From positions 1,364,001-1,428,000 of the forward strand of contig NZ_CP132194.1 of the NCBI RefSeq assembly GCF_030718935.1: a stretch of 64,000 bases of DNA, given 5' to 3'. This document shows, piece after piece, positions 25,415 to 34,626 of the stretch (positions within the stretch are counted from its first letter, which is position 1; each line of letters starts with the position of its first letter). A program made the position numbers and the translations under genes. A model generated the notes under the pieces. That model made no database searches. It was not told where the DNA came from and saw only the letters and a program-made list of their open reading frames with translations. Source of the stretch: Psychrobacter sp. M13 (GTDB taxonomy: Bacteria > Pseudomonadota > Gammaproteobacteria > Pseudomonadales > Moraxellaceae).

Positions 25415-26203
25415 ATGACTGTATTATCTAAAGTAAACCTATCAGTAAACGATCAAATCACAAAGGTAATGACAGCTCTAATAATCAGTATTGCTAGTCT
25501 TTATGCTTCTACACTTAATGCGGCGCCTATTTACAAAGTTGTCGATAGTCAAACGGGGCAGATCACTTTTACTGACAACCCACAAAGCTACGATCAGCAA
25601 GAAAATAAGCAAGTCAGTCAAACGGGAATTACTACGGGTAACAATAGCAATAGTCCAAGTGCTAGCTCTGCTAATAGCGCTAATCAAACTTCTACCAGCC
25701 AAGCGAGTAGCCGCCAAAATAACAACGCTAGCTCTACGCTCAGTGCTCAGTCTGTTGCTGACTTGCCTGAGATGACGGCACAAACTAGAGCAGTGAATTA
25801 TCAGCTGACAATGCTTGAGCCAAGCGAGGAGCGTGCTTATCGTCGTCCCGCACAAAGTATCGCAGTGCAACTGCAAATGAATCCTGCACTGCAAGCAGGC
25901 GACACTGTCACGATTTCTCTTGACGATACTGTTGTAGCGCAAGGGCTCAGCGCATCAATAGCAACTGTTGATATCTTGCCGGGCGAGCATAATATTCGAG
26001 CAGTGGTCATGAATAAAAAAGGTCAGGTGGTACAACAAGTCTCGCGTAAGGTATATGTGATTCAAAACACTGTCAGATTGCAACAAAATAAAAAAATAGC
26101 CGAGCAACTACTGGCTTATGAGCGTTTATCTTGGACACAAAAAATGTTACTTAAGCTACGTAGGGATAAAGGTACTAATGTTCAATTTTTGAATACGCCA
26201 TAA
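25415..26203 (+). CDS. Exported DUF4124-type protein
   Basis: The 262-residue protein has a signal peptide ending near TLNAAP. Next comes a short DUF4124-like segment, IYKVVDSQTGQITFTDNP, in which a periplasmic protein describes a Tyr-Lys-(Val)-Asp-Gly-like turn. A Ser/Asn/Gln-rich linker of about 60 residues and a C-terminal beta-rich region (ISLDDTVVAQGLS, LPGEHNIRAVVMNKKGQVV) resembling an Ig-like fold follow. The function of the family is unknown. I associate a glnA-adjacent position of such proteins with Moraxellaceae, from memory. It is probably periplasmic. Confidence 0.8.
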   Translation: MTVLSKVNLSVNDQITKVMTALIISIASLYASTLNAAPIYKVVDSQTGQITFTDNPQSYDQQENKQVSQTGITTGNNSNSPSASSANSANQTSTSQASSRQNNNASSTLSAQSVADLPEMTAQTRAVNYQLTMLEPSEERAYRRPAQSIAVQLQMNPALQAGDTVTISLDDTVVAQGLSASIATVDILPGEHNIRAVVMNKKGQVVQQVSRKVYVIQNTVRLQQNKKIAEQLLAYERLSWTQKMLLKLRRDKGTNVQFLNTP

Positions 26204-26274
26204 GTCAATACAACGATGACCCTCGAAATACCTGCTATAAAATGATGTTTGATACATAGCATTTGAATCTATTA

Positions 26275-26310
26275 AAAAAGGCAATCACTAGAGTTAGCGA
26301 TTGCCTTTTT
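26275..26310. terminator. Bidirectional intrinsic terminator
   Basis: AAAAAGGCAATC/GATTGCCTTTTT, extended by CTA/TAG inside, has A-runs and T-runs on both sides. It serves the DUF4124-type gene on + and the SIMPL-domain gene (stop at 26352) on -. Confidence 0.88.
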
Positions 26311-26351
26311 ATTATCACTTAATAAATACGGTTTACAAAATTTATCCTAAC

Positions 26352-27083
26352 TTATTTAGTCAGCTCAATGGTGCCATTAGCCGTGACAGAAATCGTACTA
26401 TTACCTGACTCAAAGTTTTGACTGGGCACTGAAGCATCCGCTGAGGTGGCTCGCATCTCCATAGCGCTATACATAGGACGTGGGTAGTTATTACCTGTAT
26501 TGAGATTGACGGTCACTACTCGATAGCCACGCGCATCCCAAGCACGAGTTAAGTTTTTTGCTTGTTGTTGAAAAGCGCGCGAGGCATCAGTCATTAGCTT
26601 CTGTTCAAGGGCGTCCTTTTTAATCTCAGATACTCCAAAGTTTAGATTATTCATGACTAGAGTTTCTTGCAAGTCTGCTATGAGCTGGCTGGTTGCCACA
26701 AAGTCGGTGCTCTTAAGATCGATATTAGCTTGCCCAGTCCAGCCGATGATTTTGTCGTTTTTATCATAACGTGGATAGGTGTTTTGCTGCCCTGTACTGA
26801 TGGTGACTGTAGGGTAGCGCTTAGCAATAGCTAAAGCTCTATTGATCGAAGTAGTCAGAGTCGTCGCTAAGGTTTTTGCATCGTTAGCTTGCGCCTTTTT
26901 ATAGAGACTGGCTCTTACTTCATCATTAGCAATCTCTTCTTTCACTTCTGTCTGAAAGCTAAGCTGATCGTAACCTGTCGGCTCGGCGTGAGCGCTACTC
27001 ATAAGGGCTGTCAGTAATAACGCTGTGCTTGAGGCAATAGCTGTTTTCTTTAACCATTTATTATCTAAAATAGTATTTTTCAT
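26352..27083 (-). CDS. Periplasmic SIMPL-domain (DUF541) protein
   Basis: The 243-residue product begins with a signal peptide (KKTAIASSTALLLTALMSSAHA). The rest matches the SIMPL/DUF541 fold: LSFQTEVKEEIANDEVRASL, a central helix-rich part with NRALAIAKRYPTVTISTGQQ, and a terminal ISVTANGTIEL strand. Relatives include E. coli YggE, linked to oxidative-stress protection, and BP26 of Brucella, which forms ring oligomers. The specific role here is unknown. The start ATG 27083 has GGAA upstream; a TTG at 27095 is in frame. Confidence 0.87.
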   Translation of the reverse strand: MKNTILDNKWLKKTAIASSTALLLTALMSSAHAEPTGYDQLSFQTEVKEEIANDEVRASLYKKAQANDAKTLATTLTTSINRALAIAKRYPTVTISTGQQNTYPRYDKNDKIIGWTGQANIDLKSTDFVATSQLIADLQETLVMNNLNFGVSEIKKDALEQKLMTDASRAFQQQAKNLTRAWDARGYRVVTVNLNTGNNYPRPMYSAMEMRATSADASVPSQNFESGNSTISVTANGTIELTK

Positions 27084-27095
27084 AATTATTTCCAA

Positions 27096-27343
27096 AATAG
27101 TGAAATGCTCCAGAATAGTAAGGAGCGAGCATGGTAGAGTATCAAGGTATGCTTAGATTAAGTTTAACTGTTTTATAGACGAGTTATTACAAACGCGTTC
27201 TAGCTAAAATAACAGGTCTAACTACAGATGCTATAAGGGTTTTGTTATTTATCTTACCGTTCTATAACCGGTAACTTCTGTGTGTCATTACAACTTATAA
27301 ATAAGCCATATTCTAAAAGTTATCCTCTATCTAAACACAGGGG
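27096..27343. other. Intergenic region upstream of the SRP RNA gene
   Basis: AT-rich with no credible frame. It must carry the promoter of the SIMPL gene on the minus strand. The ffs promoter begins at its right end. Confidence 0.4.
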
Positions 27344-27371
27344 TTGTAAAATTAAAAAAAGTGGGTATAAT
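27344..27371 (+). promoter_or_regulatory. Sigma-70 promoter of ffs
   Basis: TTGTAA (27344-27349) and TATAAT (27366-27371) are 16 bases apart. The first base of the SRP RNA follows about nine bases after the -10 box. Confidence 0.75.
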
Positions 27372-27379
27372 TTGCAACT

Positions 27380-27491
<112 letters not shown>

Positions 27492-27724
27492 TTTTTGCCT
27501 GCTGTTTATTGAAAGCTAATAGTTATTTAAGTACGTACATATTCTTGTGATATATCGAATCCTTATTATTATTAATAAAGGATTTTTTTTGCCTAAAATT
27601 CAGCTAGAGAGTCTAGAAAAGCTGTGGTTATAGGTTAAGATGGTTAATACAAAACACTAATAATTCGACTGCTTGAGAAAGTAACTATTGAGACAGTAAC
27701 CATTTAGAAAGCAACTATGAATGA

Positions 27725-28456
27725 TTGACTTATTTAACCGTTAATATTAATAATAATTTTGATAGCAGCGCTGACTCACTAGTAGCTCATTCACCGTCAA
27801 TTTATTCATCAGAAGTACCTTCAAACCCTCAGCAAGCAACGATTTTATCATTATGGCAAGCATTGCATTTGCAGCAGTTATTACCCGTCTTACAACAAGT
27901 GTTAGGCGTGGACACAAAAACGGCCTCTTATCAGCAAGTGCTACAGGCATGCATTGAGAGTATTACGGTACAATTAGACCTATCAGGGCAACTATTTCAA
28001 GGTCTTAATGCTGCCCAGCAGATGATGCTTATTATATTGGCTTATCGTTTATCGACCCCATTTGATCCGCAAGCATTAAAAAATAAAGGCTATGTTTTAG
28101 ACTTAAGACGTTATGCGCGCTTGATAAGTATAGACCTAGCAGCGATCAGCGATATTGATTTACAATGGTTATTATTGACAGCAAAGCGTTTAAATAGTAC
28201 TCAGTTATTAGTCATTATCAGCACCTCCCCAGTAGCGCATAGCACTTATGATAAGCAAGATGACAGCCGACTAAAATTGAAAAAAATGGCTTATAATAAC
28301 CATACCTATATCGCGTACAAGCATAACGATTATCGACTATGGCTAAGCACCTTGCATACGGCTATGTTACACGATACGATAGTCTCGCAAGATGAATACG
28401 ACTGTTTGACAGTGTTAGCTGAGCGCTGGCTTGGCGTACGGCAGCTGGTTGATTGA
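27725..28456 (+). CDS. Protein of unknown function, upstream of holD
   Basis: A 243-codon open frame directly after the SRP RNA and 65 bases before the holD-like gene. The N-terminal 40 residues are polar. The middle is Leu/Gln-rich (WQALHLQQLLPVLQQVLGV, GLNAAQQMMLIILAYRLS) and probably helical. A later strand-like IDLQWLLLTAKRLN and LLVIISTSP follow. I see no signal peptide, membrane span or known motif. The only early start is TTG at 27725, immediately after a stop codon, with a poor ribosome site, so the true start is uncertain. Co-transcription with holD is likely from spacing. Confidence 0.6.
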   Translation: MTYLTVNINNNFDSSADSLVAHSPSIYSSEVPSNPQQATILSLWQALHLQQLLPVLQQVLGVDTKTASYQQVLQACIESITVQLDLSGQLFQGLNAAQQMMLIILAYRLSTPFDPQALKNKGYVLDLRRYARLISIDLAAISDIDLQWLLLTAKRLNSTQLLVIISTSPVAHSTYDKQDDSRLKLKKMAYNNHTYIAYKHNDYRLWLSTLHTAMLHDTIVSQDEYDCLTVLAERWLGVRQLVD

Positions 28457-28521
28457 GCCTTTATTCAGTATCAACACATTTTAGTATCTTTTGTCAGAAT
28501 AATTAGGATAAGCCCCTTTTC

Positions 28522-29337
28522 ATGAGTAATACCCAAAATGTTACCGTATTACAACAACGCCATCTGCAGCAGCAAGTACAGCAGCGGCAGATTTTGGCGA
28601 TGATGGGTGTTGGGCAGTGGATACAGCCAAGCTCTGCGACTCTAAATATAGAGGATGTTGCTCATTCGACTAAAGTAGCTCATATCGATCAACCCTCTGT
28701 TGATAACCCTGTTAGTCAGTCAATGAGCAAGCAAGATGCTGTAAGTTCAGATGCGGTAAATTTGACAGCATCGCCCTTAGTCGCAGCAGATAGCAAATGG
28801 GCAAATAATGTAGATACTGTAACGCAGGATTCTGACGCTGTTGCTGCCAGAGCAAGACAAGACATGCCGACAGTGGCAGATGTTGTTGCGCCCTTGGTTG
28901 AGCAAACGACTGCGCCTACTAACCTTGACTCCTTTGATAACGCTAATTTTAATAATGTTGATAATGCCACTTTAGACCAAGTAGCAGCTTTTGACTTGCA
29001 GGGCGGGCGCTATAATAATTGGGTGCTTATCGTTGATATCCAAGCGCTTAACAGTGATAGCCAAAAGCTGTGGCAAAATATTACTCAAGCTTTATCGTTA
29101 GAGTGTGACACGATCTCTTTTCCTATTTGCGCGGGCATGGACACAGCTGAGCTTGCCAATGCTAGCCTTGCAGGTTACCTGTTCAAAATAGGGCGCAGTG
29201 AGGAGAGTCAAGTTGCTGCTTTAACTGAGCTGCCTGCTGGTTTGACCTATCCTAATTTGGTCAGCGTCGTGACCTTGGATACTATGCTTGCAGATAGCAC
29301 GCTTAAGCGTCAGCTGTGGGAGCAAATTTCTCAGTAA
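28522..29337 (+). CDS. holD: Divergent DNA polymerase III psi subunit with a long internal linker
   Basis: Psi joins the clamp loader (DnaX) to chi and so to SSB. The 271-residue product is about twice the length of E. coli HolD (137), yet both ends follow its pattern. Near the N-terminus LAMMGVGQW (25-33) parallels E. coli LQQLGITQW, the DnaX-binding peptide. From about 167, WVLIVDIQAL aligns with LVMVANDLPAL, ITQALSLECDTI with LRALTVSPDQV, and the final LKRQLWEQI with ARAALWQQI. Residues 43-163 are a Ser/Ala/Asp/Asn-rich linker that E. coli lacks. The comparison is from memory. The next gene is serC. Confidence 0.75.
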   Translation: MSNTQNVTVLQQRHLQQQVQQRQILAMMGVGQWIQPSSATLNIEDVAHSTKVAHIDQPSVDNPVSQSMSKQDAVSSDAVNLTASPLVAADSKWANNVDTVTQDSDAVAARARQDMPTVADVVAPLVEQTTAPTNLDSFDNANFNNVDNATLDQVAAFDLQGGRYNNWVLIVDIQALNSDSQKLWQNITQALSLECDTISFPICAGMDTAELANASLAGYLFKIGRSEESQVAALTELPAGLTYPNLVSVVTLDTMLADSTLKRQLWEQISQ

Positions 29338-29442
29338 AATAAATAAGTTTATCACTGCACACCGATACCAAACGCACCTTATAATTAAAACTGTTCGACT
29401 CTTTTTCTTTTATCTAACTCAAACCTATTTAGGACGATAATT

Positions 29443-30555
29443 ATGACTGATAACAAACCTGTTGCCCATCGTACCCCTAACTTTAGTGCGGGTCCTGCAA
29501 CGATACCGACTCAAGTGTTAGAGCGGGCGCAAGATGAGCTACTTGATTGGCAAGGTCGCGGTGTATCGGTGATGGAGGTCAGTCACCGCAGTAAAGAATA
29601 TTTAGCGATTACCGAAAAGGCGGAAGCCAAACTACGCTCGTTGATGGCTATTCCTGATAATTATAAAGTACTGTTTTTGCAAGGGGGCGGCAGTTTACAG
29701 TTTTCAGCGATTCCATTGAATCTGCTTAAAGACGGACATGCTGATTATCTCACCACAGGTACGTGGTCAGCCAAAGCAATTAAAGAAGCTCGCCGTTACG
29801 AAGCATTAGGCTTAGGTGAAGTAGTCGAGGTGGCGACAGGAAAAGCTTCTAGCTTTACTGACGTACCTGCACAAAGTGAGTGGAAGCTGAGTGACAATGC
29901 GGCTTATTTTCACTATTGTGCCAATGAAACCATTCATGGCGTACAAATATTTGAGCCACCAAAAGTTGATGTACCCCTTGTCGTTGACATGTCGTCGTGT
30001 ATCTTATCGCAACCTATTGATGTTTCTGACTATGGGATGATCTATGCGGGTGCGCAGAAGAACATTGGGCCTGCAGGCTTAGTCATTGTCATTATTCGTG
30101 ACGACTTGCTTGGGCAGGCAAGTGAATGGTGTCCGCTACTAATGAATTATACTCATCAAGTCGAAAAGGAGTCGATGTCGAACACGCCAGCGACTTACTC
30201 TTGGTATCTTGCAGGGTTAGTCTTTGACTGGTTAGAGGAGCAGGGCGGTATTGAGGCTATCGGCAACATCAATGCGCAAAAAGCAGAGCTGCTTTATAAG
30301 ACTATCGATGACAGTGAGTTTTATCATAACTCGGTTGCGACTAAGCATCGCTCGATCATGAACGTGCCTTTTACGCTAAAAGATAGTGAGCTGGATAAAG
30401 TATTCCTTGAGGAGTCAGAAAAGGCTGGATTATTACATCTAAAAGGTCATCGTGAAGTCGGTGGTATGCGCGCGAGCATCTATAATGCAGTATCACTTGA
30501 ATGGGTGCAGCAGCTGGTTGACTTTATGAAAGATTTTGAGAAGAAGTATGGTTAG
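29443..30555 (+). CDS. serC: Phosphoserine aminotransferase
   Basis: SerC makes O-phosphoserine from 3-phosphohydroxypyruvate in serine synthesis, and acts similarly in pyridoxal phosphate synthesis. The 370-residue protein starts with the family's NFSAGPATIP. It has FLQGGGSLQFSAIPLNLL, CANETIHGVQ, VVDMSSCILS, and the PLP-lysine motif YAGAQKNIGPAGLV, then LKGHREVGGMRASIYNA at the substrate site. The start ATG follows AGGA. It is transcribed alone or with holD and ends at the terminator at 30611-30646. Confidence 0.97.
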   Translation: MTDNKPVAHRTPNFSAGPATIPTQVLERAQDELLDWQGRGVSVMEVSHRSKEYLAITEKAEAKLRSLMAIPDNYKVLFLQGGGSLQFSAIPLNLLKDGHADYLTTGTWSAKAIKEARRYEALGLGEVVEVATGKASSFTDVPAQSEWKLSDNAAYFHYCANETIHGVQIFEPPKVDVPLVVDMSSCILSQPIDVSDYGMIYAGAQKNIGPAGLVIVIIRDDLLGQASEWCPLLMNYTHQVEKESMSNTPATYSWYLAGLVFDWLEEQGGIEAIGNINAQKAELLYKTIDDSEFYHNSVATKHRSIMNVPFTLKDSELDKVFLEESEKAGLLHLKGHREVGGMRASIYNAVSLEWVQQLVDFMKDFEKKYG

Positions 30556-30610
30556 GTAGTAGTAGAGATAGTAGCTTGTTTATGTAGATAAAAGGCGCAA
30601 TTACTGACAA

Positions 30611-30646
30611 GGCGTAGTTACTGACATAGTGATTACGTCTTTTTTT
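30611..30646 (+). terminator. Intrinsic terminator of serC
   Basis: GGCGTAGTTACT pairs over all 12 bases (three G-U) with AGTGATTACGTC around the loop GACAT, followed by seven T. Confidence 0.85.
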
Positions 30647-30797
30647 ATTTTAAGTTGAACACGCTCTAAACCTTTGACAGCTTTATCTGTATTGCTAACT
30701 TCGCAAACCATTAGGTTAAAAAAGCGAAGTTTGCTATGATAAATATTTACAATATTAGTCACCTAGTTAAGCGCACAGGTTTTTCACCGTATTCACT

Positions 30798-32627
30798 ATG
30801 ATAAAAACTACCTTCATAAAGACCGCATTAGCCAGTCTAACCATCAGTTGGATAGCAGCCAGCCATGCTGCGCCTATTACGGTGTCAGCACTTGGGCACA
30901 ATAGCACTGCCGAGTATGTCAACGCACCTTATATGCCGTATGCCAATCCAGATGCGCCAACAGGCGGCACGTTATCCTTAGATACGCGCGGTACTTTTAA
31001 TGCGGCGAATAAGTGGATGACCACTGGGGTGGCGATGATAGGTACTGACTATCTGTATGATACGCTGATGACCGGCTCGCTAAACGAAGCTTTTACCATG
31101 TATCCACAGCTGGCAAGTCAAGTTACCTACGATCCAGACGATACCAGCTGGATTATTTATCACATTGACCCTGACGCAAAATTTTGGGACGGGTCGCCCG
31201 TTACCAGTGATGACGTCAAAGCAACTTATGATGCATTGCTGATCAAAGGCCCGATGTTTATACGTAGTTATTTAGGCGATATTAAAGAAGTGCAAATCGT
31301 TGATAAGCAGCGCGTAAAGTTTGTCTTTGCATCAAGCGACAATAAAGAGATTTTATTAACCGTCGGTCAATTTCCTGTATTTGCCAAATCTTCTATCGAT
31401 AAAGACTTTGAAAAAATCAGCCTAACGCCTCTGATGGGTAGCGGCCCTTATAAGCTGGGACGCGTCGAGGCGGGACGATCAGTGAGTTATGTGCGTGACC
31501 CAAATTATTGGGGACAAGATCTAATGGTCAATCGTGGGCGTTATAATTTTGATAGGATCAAGTTTGTTTATTACCAGAGCGATGAGATTGCTTTTGAGGG
31601 TTTCAAATCAGGTCAATACCGCTTTCGCCCTGAGAATAAAGCCTCTAACTGGGCAAAAGGTTATAATTTCCCCGCGGTAAAATCTGGCATGGTCAAAAAA
31701 GAGTCAATAAGCACTCAAAATCCAGTGCCAATGCAAGGGCTGATTATGAATAATAGACGGCCGTTGTTTCAAGATATTCGCGTACGTAAAGCATTAAGTC
31801 TCGCTTATGATTTTGAGTGGATGAACAAGACGTTATTTCATAATCAATACGAGCGCTTGCAAGGCTTTTTTCATGGCTCAGAATTGGCAGCTACAGGTAC
31901 GCCGTCTACCGAGGAGATGGAAATTTTAACACCGCTACTACCTAGTCTTGAGCCTATGCAGCGTCAGGAAGTCTTGGCCAATTGGCAATTGCCTGCCAGC
32001 GATGGTGGCGGCTTTAATCGCCAAGGCTTGCTCAATGCACGTAAGTTGTTACTTGCGGCAGGTTTTTATTATGATGATATGAAGCTGTATCAGCCTGATG
32101 GGACGCCTGCGCAAATTGAGATACTAATGACAGGTGACTCTCTAAGCCGCGTATTATTACCTTATATTCGTAGTATCCAGCGTTTGGGATTTGATGCCAA
32201 TTTGCGCCAAGTGGATGGGCCACAGTTCCAAGAGCGTATGCGTAGCTATGACTATGATATGAGCGTCGATGTGTTCGCGCAAAGCTTGTCGCCTGGCGCT
32301 GAGCAGGCTAGCTATTGGGGTAGTGCTGCCGCTGATGAGGTAGGCAATAATAATACGATGGGCATTAAGAATGTAGCGATCGACAAAGTCGTTGAGGCGC
32401 TCGCTGATGCTGAGAGTCGTGATGAGATTGTACTCTATACTCATGTGCTCGATCGTCTGCTGCGCGCAGGTCATTATCTAGTCCCTTTATATGGTAAATC
32501 AGGCACTAATGTCGCGTATTGGGATCAGTATCGTCATGCTACTTTGCCGACTAACGCTGTCGGTATTGATTATTGGTGGGTAGATGCTGAGGCCGAGGCG
32601 CGTGTCGATAAGTATTTAAACCGCTAA
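30798..32627 (+). CDS. yejA: Peptide ABC transporter, periplasmic binding protein (YejA-like)
   Basis: This is an extracytoplasmic solute-binding protein of the SBP_bac_5 (oligopeptide/dipeptide) family. The 609 residues begin with a signal peptide (LASLTISWIAASHA). The N-terminal part has the YejA pattern GHNSTAEYVNAPYMPYANP, followed by PDAPTGGTLSLDTRGTFN, DAKFWDGSPVTSDDVKATYD, MGSGPYKLGRVEAGRSVSYV and YDFEWMNKTLFHNQYERLQ. In E. coli YejABEF imports peptides, including microcin C. The matching permeases and ATPase follow after gloB, so this is the substrate-recognition part of that importer. Confidence 0.94.
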   Translation: MIKTTFIKTALASLTISWIAASHAAPITVSALGHNSTAEYVNAPYMPYANPDAPTGGTLSLDTRGTFNAANKWMTTGVAMIGTDYLYDTLMTGSLNEAFTMYPQLASQVTYDPDDTSWIIYHIDPDAKFWDGSPVTSDDVKATYDALLIKGPMFIRSYLGDIKEVQIVDKQRVKFVFASSDNKEILLTVGQFPVFAKSSIDKDFEKISLTPLMGSGPYKLGRVEAGRSVSYVRDPNYWGQDLMVNRGRYNFDRIKFVYYQSDEIAFEGFKSGQYRFRPENKASNWAKGYNFPAVKSGMVKKESISTQNPVPMQGLIMNNRRPLFQDIRVRKALSLAYDFEWMNKTLFHNQYERLQGFFHGSELAATGTPSTEEMEILTPLLPSLEPMQRQEVLANWQLPASDGGGFNRQGLLNARKLLLAAGFYYDDMKLYQPDGTPAQIEILMTGDSLSRVLLPYIRSIQRLGFDANLRQVDGPQFQERMRSYDYDMSVDVFAQSLSPGAEQASYWGSAAADEVGNNNTMGIKNVAIDKVVEALADAESRDEIVLYTHVLDRLLRAGHYLVPLYGKSGTNVAYWDQYRHATLPTNAVGIDYWWVDAEAEARVDKYLNR

Positions 32628-32692
32628 ACTAAATCCTTTAGAGTACAATAGAAACCGTTGCTAAAAACATTGTTAAAAAATAAGGATCTACT

Positions 32693-33472
32693 ATGGATAT
32701 GCATATTCATCCAATCAAAGCATTTAATGACAATTATATTTGGACATTAATTAATAAAAATAATAAACAAGCTATCGTCATAGATCCAGGTCAATCGGCC
32801 CCAGTTGCCGAGTATATGCAAGAGCATGGGCTTGAGCTAATCTCAATCTGGACCACGCACCATCATTTTGACCATACGGGCGGGGTGATGGAGCTGCAAG
32901 AGTATTTTCCGATGTCGCATATCGTCGCCCATAGCGAACATGGCGTTGAAGAAGATCAAACGATTAAAGATGGCAGCACGGTCAGCGCTTGGGGCTGTTC
33001 AACACAAGTTTGGGATATCCCAGGCCATACGGGCAGTCATATTGCCTATGTGTTAGATAATGAGGGTCGCAAGCACTGTTTTTGTGGTGATACCTTATTT
33101 AGCGGCGGCTGTGGTCGAGTATTCACAGGCACTATCGAGCAGCTTTTTGGAAGCTTTAAGCGCATTAATGAGTTGCCTGCTGATACTTTGTTGTATCCTG
33201 CCCATGAGTACACGGCTAATAACTTACGTTTTGCACTAACTATTGAGCCTGATAATGTGGTTATACAACAAGCGCTGGCACAAGCCGAAGAGCAAACGGC
33301 ACAAGGTGTGTGTACGTTGCCTGTTACCTTAGAGCATGAACGCGCGGTCAATGTATTTTTACGAGTAAAGGAGCCTAGTGTCATTGCAGGAGTTCAGGCC
33401 AAGATGGCGCTTAAAGATGAAGAGCCATTGACTGTGTTTGCTGCATTACGCGAGCTTAAAGATAACTTTTAA
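32693..33472 (+). CDS. gloB: Hydroxyacylglutathione hydrolase (glyoxalase II)
   Basis: GloB hydrolyses S-lactoylglutathione to lactate and glutathione, finishing methylglyoxal detoxification. The 259-residue metallo-beta-lactamase-fold protein carries the binuclear metal motif THHHFDHTGG, then IPGHTGSHIAY, FCGDTLFSGGCGRVF and LYPAHEYTANNLRFA, and the C-terminal HxxK region ending NVFLRVKEPSV. AGGA lies six bases before ATG 32693. It is placed between yejA and yejB, in the same direction, with 65 and 83 base gaps, so it probably shares the transcript although it has no known role in peptide uptake. Confidence 0.96.
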   Translation: MDMHIHPIKAFNDNYIWTLINKNNKQAIVIDPGQSAPVAEYMQEHGLELISIWTTHHHFDHTGGVMELQEYFPMSHIVAHSEHGVEEDQTIKDGSTVSAWGCSTQVWDIPGHTGSHIAYVLDNEGRKHCFCGDTLFSGGCGRVFTGTIEQLFGSFKRINELPADTLLYPAHEYTANNLRFALTIEPDNVVIQQALAQAEEQTAQGVCTLPVTLEHERAVNVFLRVKEPSVIAGVQAKMALKDEEPLTVFAALRELKDNF

Positions 33473-33555
33473 AAGTGCTATTTAGCTTTATTTTACATTG
33501 CTTTGTTATAAGTATTTTTATCTAAATTTTATTTGCCAGTCAGGAAGCCGCCATT

Positions 33556-34626
33556 ATGGGTCGTTATATCTTAAAGAGGCTGCTGCTGATATTACCGACG
33601 CTGTTCTTAATATTATTGGCAAACTTTGTCATTGTACAAGCAGCCCCTGGTGGGCCTGTAGAACAACAATTAGCACTCATTGAACAAGGCGCTAAAGATA
33701 ATGCGCTAAACGGTAATGTTGGTGCTGGTAGCGCAGGTGGTAGCGATAGCACTTATCAAGGCACCCGCGGTTTATCAGCCGATATGATCGCCGCTATCAA
33801 TGCGCAATATGGCTTTGATAAATCTGCTCCTGAGCGTTTTTGGATCATGCTAAAAGACTATGCGCGGCTAGATTTTGGTACGTCGTTCTTTAAGGGTCAG
33901 TCAGTGACCGACTTAATCATTGAAAAACTACCAGTCTCTATCTCCCTTGGTCTGTGGAGCACGCTGCTCATCTATATGATTGCTATTCCGCTTGGTGTCT
34001 ATAAAGCGATGCATCATGGCTCAGGTATCGATAAAGCGACCGCTATGCTGTTAGCGATAGGTCATGCGATACCTGTATTTGTATTTGCAGTGATATTGTT
34101 AGTATTCTTCGCAGGCGGCAGCTATTGGAATATCTTTCCATTACAAGGTTTGACCTCAGAGAATTTTGATCAGCTATCCTTGCTTGGCAAAATAAAAGAC
34201 TACTTTTGGCATCTAGCTTTGCCGCTGCTAGCGAGCACCGTTGGCGGTTTTGCAGGCTTGACTTATTTGACCAAGTTTAGCTTTTTAGAAGAGCTTGGCA
34301 AGCAGTATGTACTGACCGCACGCGCCAAAGGCTTGGGCGAGCGCCAAGTGCTCTATGGGCATGTGTTTCGTAATGCGATGCTGATTATTATTGCTGGTAT
34401 TCCAGCGGCTATCGTTGGGATATTTTTTGCGGGTAACTTCTTGATTGAGATTATTTTTAAGTTAGATGGGCTTGGACTGTTAGGTTTTGAGGCTATTCAA
34501 CAGCGTGATTATCCTGTGATCTTTGGCACGCTATTTATCTTTACTTTACTGGGTCTGCTGCTGCAGCTGATCAGTGATCTAAGCTATCACTTGATCGATC
34601 CGCGCATTGATTTTGAGGGTCGCTAA
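33556..34626 (+). CDS. yejB: Peptide ABC transporter permease YejB
   Basis: This is an inner-membrane permease of the DppB/OppB type, 356 residues. The first segment, GRYILKRLLLILPTLFLILL, is the N-terminal anchor. A periplasmic loop of about 80 residues follows, then TM helices near 125-350, with the EAA-type cytoplasmic loop ...TARAKGLGERQVLYGHVFRNAM that contacts the ATPase. The C-terminus YHLIDPRIDFEGR is typical of YejB. The start has AGGA in range. Its stop overlaps the yejE start by one base (34626), so translation is likely coupled. Confidence 0.95.
   Translation: MGRYILKRLLLILPTLFLILLANFVIVQAAPGGPVEQQLALIEQGAKDNALNGNVGAGSAGGSDSTYQGTRGLSADMIAAINAQYGFDKSAPERFWIMLKDYARLDFGTSFFKGQSVTDLIIEKLPVSISLGLWSTLLIYMIAIPLGVYKAMHHGSGIDKATAMLLAIGHAIPVFVFAVILLVFFAGGSYWNIFPLQGLTSENFDQLSLLGKIKDYFWHLALPLLASTVGGFAGLTYLTKFSFLEELGKQYVLTARAKGLGERQVLYGHVFRNAMLIIIAGIPAAIVGIFFAGNFLIEIIFKLDGLGLLGFEAIQQRDYPVIFGTLFIFTLLGLLLQLISDLSYHLIDPRIDFEGR

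Noticed and set aside
33498..33683. 61-codon plus-strand frame before and into yejB
   Set aside because: It overlaps the yejB start region, where yejB has a proper ribosome site and the correct family N-terminus.
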